Positions 61,042 to 64,000 of a stretch of DNA of 64,000 nt are shown piece by piece (the stretch's first letter is position 1; each line of letters starts with the position of its first letter). Under the pieces are notes generated by a model. It saw only the letters and a list, made by a program, of their open reading frames with translations. It made no database searches and had not been told where the DNA came from. The translations under genes were made by a program, and so were the position numbers. This DNA comes from Poseidonibacter parvus (GTDB lineage: Bacteria > Campylobacterota > Campylobacteria > Campylobacterales > Arcobacteraceae). Location of the stretch: positions 1,550,001 through 1,614,000 of the forward strand of contig NZ_CP019070.1 of NCBI RefSeq assembly GCF_001956695.1, given 5' to 3'.

Positions 61042-62745
61042 TTATTTTGTCCATGACTTAATTAATTTGTCATAAGAAATAGTTACTGGAGTTGGTTTCT
61101 CATTCGCTAATTTAGCTTTAGGAGAACCTGGTTGCTTTAACCAATACTCTGCATCACTCTCTTTATTTAATTTTGGACCAATCTCACCTTGTACACCAGC
61201 TCTTTCAAGTCTTTTAAGAACTTTTTCTTGTGCTAAACAAAGTGAATTTAAAGCTTCTTGCGCTGTTTTAGCTCCAGAAGAAGCATCACCTATATTTTGC
61301 CACCATAATTGTGCTAACTTTGGATAGTCAGGTACATTTGTTCCTGTTGGAGACCATTGCACTCTAGCAGGTGATCTATAGAATTCTACTAAACCACCAA
61401 GTTTTGGTGCTCTTTTCGTAAATGATTCATGATTAATTGTTGATTCTCTAATAAAAGTTAAACCAACATGCGATTTTTTTACATCAACTGTTTTTGATGT
61501 AACAAACTGTGCATATAACCATGCAGCTTGCGCATTTTTAACAGGAGTTGATTTCATTAAAGTCCAAGAACCAGCATCCTGATAACCAATTTTTGTTCCT
61601 TCTTCCCAATAAGCACCATGTGGAGATGGAGCCATTCTCCATTTTGGAGTACCATCTTCGTTTACTACAGCAATTTTATCTTTTACCATATCAGCCGTAA
61701 ATGCTGTATACCAGAACATTTGTTGAGCAATTTCACCTTGAGCAGGAACTGGTCCAGCTTCAGAGAATACCATACCAGAAGCACTAGGTGGTGCATATTT
61801 CTTTAACCATTCAGAGTATTTTTCAATTGCATAAACAGCTGCTGGCGAGTTTGTAGCTCCCCCTCTTTGAACACAAGACCCAACTGGTTGAGACTTATCG
61901 TTTACTCTAATTCCCCATTCATCAACTGGAAGACCATTAGGTTCACCTTTATCACCCATACCTGCCATTGACATCCATGCATCAGTAAATCTCCAACCTA
62001 AAGATGGATCTTTTTTACCATAATCCATATGTCCATAAACTTTTTTACCATCAATTTCTCTACCAGTAAAGAACTCTGCGATATCTTCATATGCTGACCA
62101 GTTTACAGGAACACCTAATTCATAACCATATTTAGCTTTAAAGTCAGCCATGTTTTTCTTATCTGTGAACCAATCGTATCTAAACCAATAAAGGTTAGCA
62201 AATTGTTGATCTGGTAACTGATATAACTTACCATCTGGACCAGTTGTAAAAGAAGTACCTATAAAGTCTTTTAAATCTAAATTAGGATTAGTAACACTTT
62301 TTCCTTCATTCGCCATCCAATCTGTTAAATCTCTAGCTTGCTTGTATCTCCAATGAGTTCCTATTAAATCTGAATCATTAATATATGCATCATATATATT
62401 TTGACCTGTTTGCATTTGTGTTTGCAATTTTTCAACAACATCACCTTCACCAATAATGTCATGAATAACTTTTATTCCTGTTAAATCAAAGAATGCTTTT
62501 GTTAATGTTTTACTTTCATAAACATGTGTTCCTATACCTTCAGATACAACTTTAATAGTCATCCCTTTATAAGGCATTGCAGCTTTTTCAAACCAATCCA
62601 TTTCAGTTTTTTGTTCTGCTTTTGTAAGCGCAGAAGGTTGGAATTCTTCAATCCATTTACCCATATCTGCAGCACTTAAAGTACTTGCACTTAAACCTAA
62701 CATTGCACCAAGAACCGATGTAGTAATTTTATTTTTAATTTTCAT
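61042..62745 (-). CDS. glpV: glycerol ABC transporter binding protein, GlpV-like
   Basis: A 567-aa periplasmic protein with a signal peptide (ending STLSAAD). The extracellular solute-binding fold of the sugar/polyol type is long, as in rhizobial GlpV (MTIKVVSEGIGTHVYESKTL, YDAYINDSDLIGTHWRYKQA). Together with the DUF2160 gene, a MalG-type permease and glpK it matches the GlpSTPQUV glycerol importer. GGAGAG precedes the ATG. No sign of damage. Confidence 0.88.
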   Translation of the reverse strand: MKIKNKITTSVLGAMLGLSASTLSAADMGKWIEEFQPSALTKAEQKTEMDWFEKAAMPYKGMTIKVVSEGIGTHVYESKTLTKAFFDLTGIKVIHDIIGEGDVVEKLQTQMQTGQNIYDAYINDSDLIGTHWRYKQARDLTDWMANEGKSVTNPNLDLKDFIGTSFTTGPDGKLYQLPDQQFANLYWFRYDWFTDKKNMADFKAKYGYELGVPVNWSAYEDIAEFFTGREIDGKKVYGHMDYGKKDPSLGWRFTDAWMSMAGMGDKGEPNGLPVDEWGIRVNDKSQPVGSCVQRGGATNSPAAVYAIEKYSEWLKKYAPPSASGMVFSEAGPVPAQGEIAQQMFWYTAFTADMVKDKIAVVNEDGTPKWRMAPSPHGAYWEEGTKIGYQDAGSWTLMKSTPVKNAQAAWLYAQFVTSKTVDVKKSHVGLTFIRESTINHESFTKRAPKLGGLVEFYRSPARVQWSPTGTNVPDYPKLAQLWWQNIGDASSGAKTAQEALNSLCLAQEKVLKRLERAGVQGEIGPKLNKESDAEYWLKQPGSPKAKLANEKPTPVTISYDKLIKSWTK

Positions 62746-62784
62746 TTTTCTCTCCTTAAAAGTTAAATGTATTACAAATAGTTT

Positions 62785-63063
62785 TTATACCCAACGAAAA
62801 ACCGCTAGAGCATAAATAAAACAAACAATCATTCCTCCATAAATTGGAGCACCAAATATTGCTAACCAGGCTAAACTAATAAATGCAGAACCTAATAGAC
62901 TAAGAAAAAGTCGGTCACCAGGAGTAGTTTCAATTCTTAATATCCCTACTCTTGGAGCTTGAGGCCATTTAATTGCCCAAACTATCATACCCATCAAAGC
63001 TACAAAAATACAAATGAAAAACGTAGCTGTTCCACTTGTCCATGCCATCCATGATAAATCCAT
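62785..63063 (-). CDS. small membrane protein, DUF2160 family
   Basis: A 92-aa protein with two or three helices. DLSWMAWTSGTATFFICIFV and TTPGDRLFLSLLGSAFI fit the DUF2160 family, found almost only in GlpV-type glycerol transporter operons. GGAGG lies before the ATG. Its job in the transporter is not known. Confidence 0.85.
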   Translation of the reverse strand: MDLSWMAWTSGTATFFICIFVALMGMIVWAIKWPQAPRVGILRIETTPGDRLFLSLLGSAFISLAWLAIFGAPIYGGMIVCFIYALAVFRWV

Positions 63064-63074
63064 ATTAAACCTCC

Positions 63075-63905
63075 TTAAACTCGTCCAAGAGATAGACCCT
63101 TGGCAATATGATTACGAACAAAATATATAACAATAGCACCAGGAATAAGTGTAAGTACACCAGCTGCTGCTAGTACACCCCAATCAACTCCTGAAGCAGA
63201 TACAGTTTTTGTCATTGTTGCTGCAATTGATTTTGCATTAACTGATGTTAATGTTCTACTAAGTAATAATTCTACCCAAGAAAACATAAAACAGAAAAAT
63301 GCTGCAACTCCAATACCAGACGCAATCAATGGAGTGAAAATCTTTGTAAAAAATCCAAAGAAACTAAAACCATCAATATACGCAGTTTCATCTATCTCTT
63401 TTGGTACACCACGCATAAAGCCTTCCAATATCCAAACAGATAATGGTACATTAAATAATGTATGAGCTAAAGCCACCGCTATATGTGTATCAAATAAACC
63501 AACACTTGAATAAAGTTGAAAAAATGGCAGCGCAAATACAGCAGGTGGTGCCATTCTGTTAGTTAATAACCAAAAGAATAAATGTTTATCTCCTAAAAAC
63601 TTATATCTAGAAAATGCATAAGCTGCAGGTAAAGCAACTGCTATAGATATTATTGTATTAAGAACAACATATGTCATTGAGTTTATATATCCCCAATACC
63701 AAGAGGGATCTGTAAAGATTATAATATAATTATCAAATGTAAAGTTATTAGGAAAAAGTGAAAAAGTTCCTAATATTTCTTCATTTGTTTTAAAACTCAT
63801 ATTTATTAACCAATAAACTGGCAACATTAAAAATATTATATAAATCAGCATAATCATAGGTGATTTACTTGAGAAAAAACCTGTTTTTATTTTTGAATTA
63901 TTCAT
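63075..63905 (-). CDS. glpQ: glycerol ABC permease, GlpQ-like (MalG type)
   Basis: A permease of about 276 aa with six helices and the EAA loop (IDETAYIDGFSFFGFFTKIFTPL). It pairs with the permease whose end lies at the right edge. ATG 63905 has AGGAG seven bases before it; the frame is open to a TTG 21 bases earlier without a site. Confidence 0.9.
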   Translation of the reverse strand: MNNSKIKTGFFSSKSPMIMLIYIIFLMLPVYWLINMSFKTNEEILGTFSLFPNNFTFDNYIIIFTDPSWYWGYINSMTYVVLNTIISIAVALPAAYAFSRYKFLGDKHLFFWLLTNRMAPPAVFALPFFQLYSSVGLFDTHIAVALAHTLFNVPLSVWILEGFMRGVPKEIDETAYIDGFSFFGFFTKIFTPLIASGIGVAAFFCFMFSWVELLLSRTLTSVNAKSIAATMTKTVSASGVDWGVLAAAGVLTLIPGAIVIYFVRNHIAKGLSLGRV

Positions 63906-63906
63906 C

Positions 63907-64000
63907 TTAATTCTCCTGCTTATCAATATTTGTCATGATTGTAAAAAATGCCCAAGATGTCAATAATATAACTAGGAAGTATATTAATGAAAATGCAGCA
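63907..64000 (-). CDS. glpP: C-terminal end of a glycerol ABC permease, GlpP-like
   Basis: Only the last 30 residues are in the window (a hydrophobic stretch FSLIYFLVILLTSWAFF, then TIMTNIDKQEN and stop). By position, the partner MalF-type permease of the glycerol importer. The stop is one base before the glpQ ATG. Confidence 0.7.
   Translation of the reverse strand, partial: AAFSLIYFLVILLTSWAFFTIMTNIDKQEN

Noticed and set aside
1-64000. CRISPR arrays, rRNA, tRNA and prophage genes
   Set aside because: No regularly spaced repeats, rRNA sequence, cloverleaf or phage structural gene was seen by eye; a dedicated scan could still find a divergent tRNA.

Overview
The window is AT-rich, gene-dense DNA. 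Its gene content points to a free-living or host-associated Campylobacterota bacterium, most likely Arcobacter-like. The clearest markers are a hydABCDE-hypF [NiFe]-hydrogenase operon in the order known from Wolinella and Helicobacter, a CmeABC-like efflux operon, CDGSH and ChaN-type iron proteins, and strong AAGGA-type ribosome binding sites. No rRNA, tRNA, CRISPR array or phage region was seen.

Layout. 1-1.3 kb: end of a transposase-like gene, a tandem CDGSH protein and a small membrane protein. 1.7-8.0 kb: an envelope lipid module (TTG-start dgkA, PAP2 phosphatase, eptA, a BcrC-like PAP2) with an OmpR-type two-component system and a PepSY protein; four promoters share an 11-bp direct repeat. 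8.5-10.2 kb: a HipA-type kinase with a fused DNA-binding domain and two near-identical upstream operator-like repeats. 10.3-23.1 kb (minus strand): a TetR regulator, a soluble-type [NiFe]-hydrogenase lacking the cleaved C-terminal tail, then hydABCDE-hypF and two small genes. Paired palindromes suited to TetR lie in the hydA promoter. 23.3-26.7 kb: an unknown protein, a PAS protein and a chemoreceptor with a CZB domain.

26.9-35.7 kb is an iron-regulated island: a TonB-dependent receptor broken by a 1287-bp IS3-family element (excision of the element plus one 3-bp duplication restores the frame exactly), two tiny coupled ORFs, four Fur-box-like sites, a NitT/TauT-type ABC importer with an NnrS-like protein, and a ChaN-like lipoprotein. 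35.8-44.5 kb: an aldo/keto reductase, a TetR regulator, an OMF-MFP-RND efflux operon, a divergent and probably leaderless MarR gene, and a SLAC1/TehA-like transporter. 44.6-51.5 kb: a degenerate metallophosphoesterase and a corrinoid uptake operon (61-aa ORF, btuB, btuF, btuD, btuC, cobB) whose last gene has no ATG, GTG or TTG start. 51.5-53.7 kb: a NosL-like and a UreH/TauE-like pair, a candidate small RNA or attenuator, and a HAD phosphatase.

53.6-59.4 kb (minus strand): a tight run purU-trmL-response regulator-histidine kinase-SPFH-nfeD-exbB-exbD-tonB, which would energise the TonB receptors elsewhere in the window. 59.4-64 kb (minus strand): a Rhizobium-type glycerol ABC importer (glpP end, glpQ, DUF2160 protein, glpV) with glycerol kinase.

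The best leads for new biology are the TetR/uncleaved-hydrogenase/operator arrangement, the 11-bp-repeat regulon, the candidate RNA at 52.8-52.9 kb with an anti-Shine-Dalgarno segment, and the series of proteins that keep their fold but have lost catalytic or ligand residues (HydE, HydD, the phosphoesterase).
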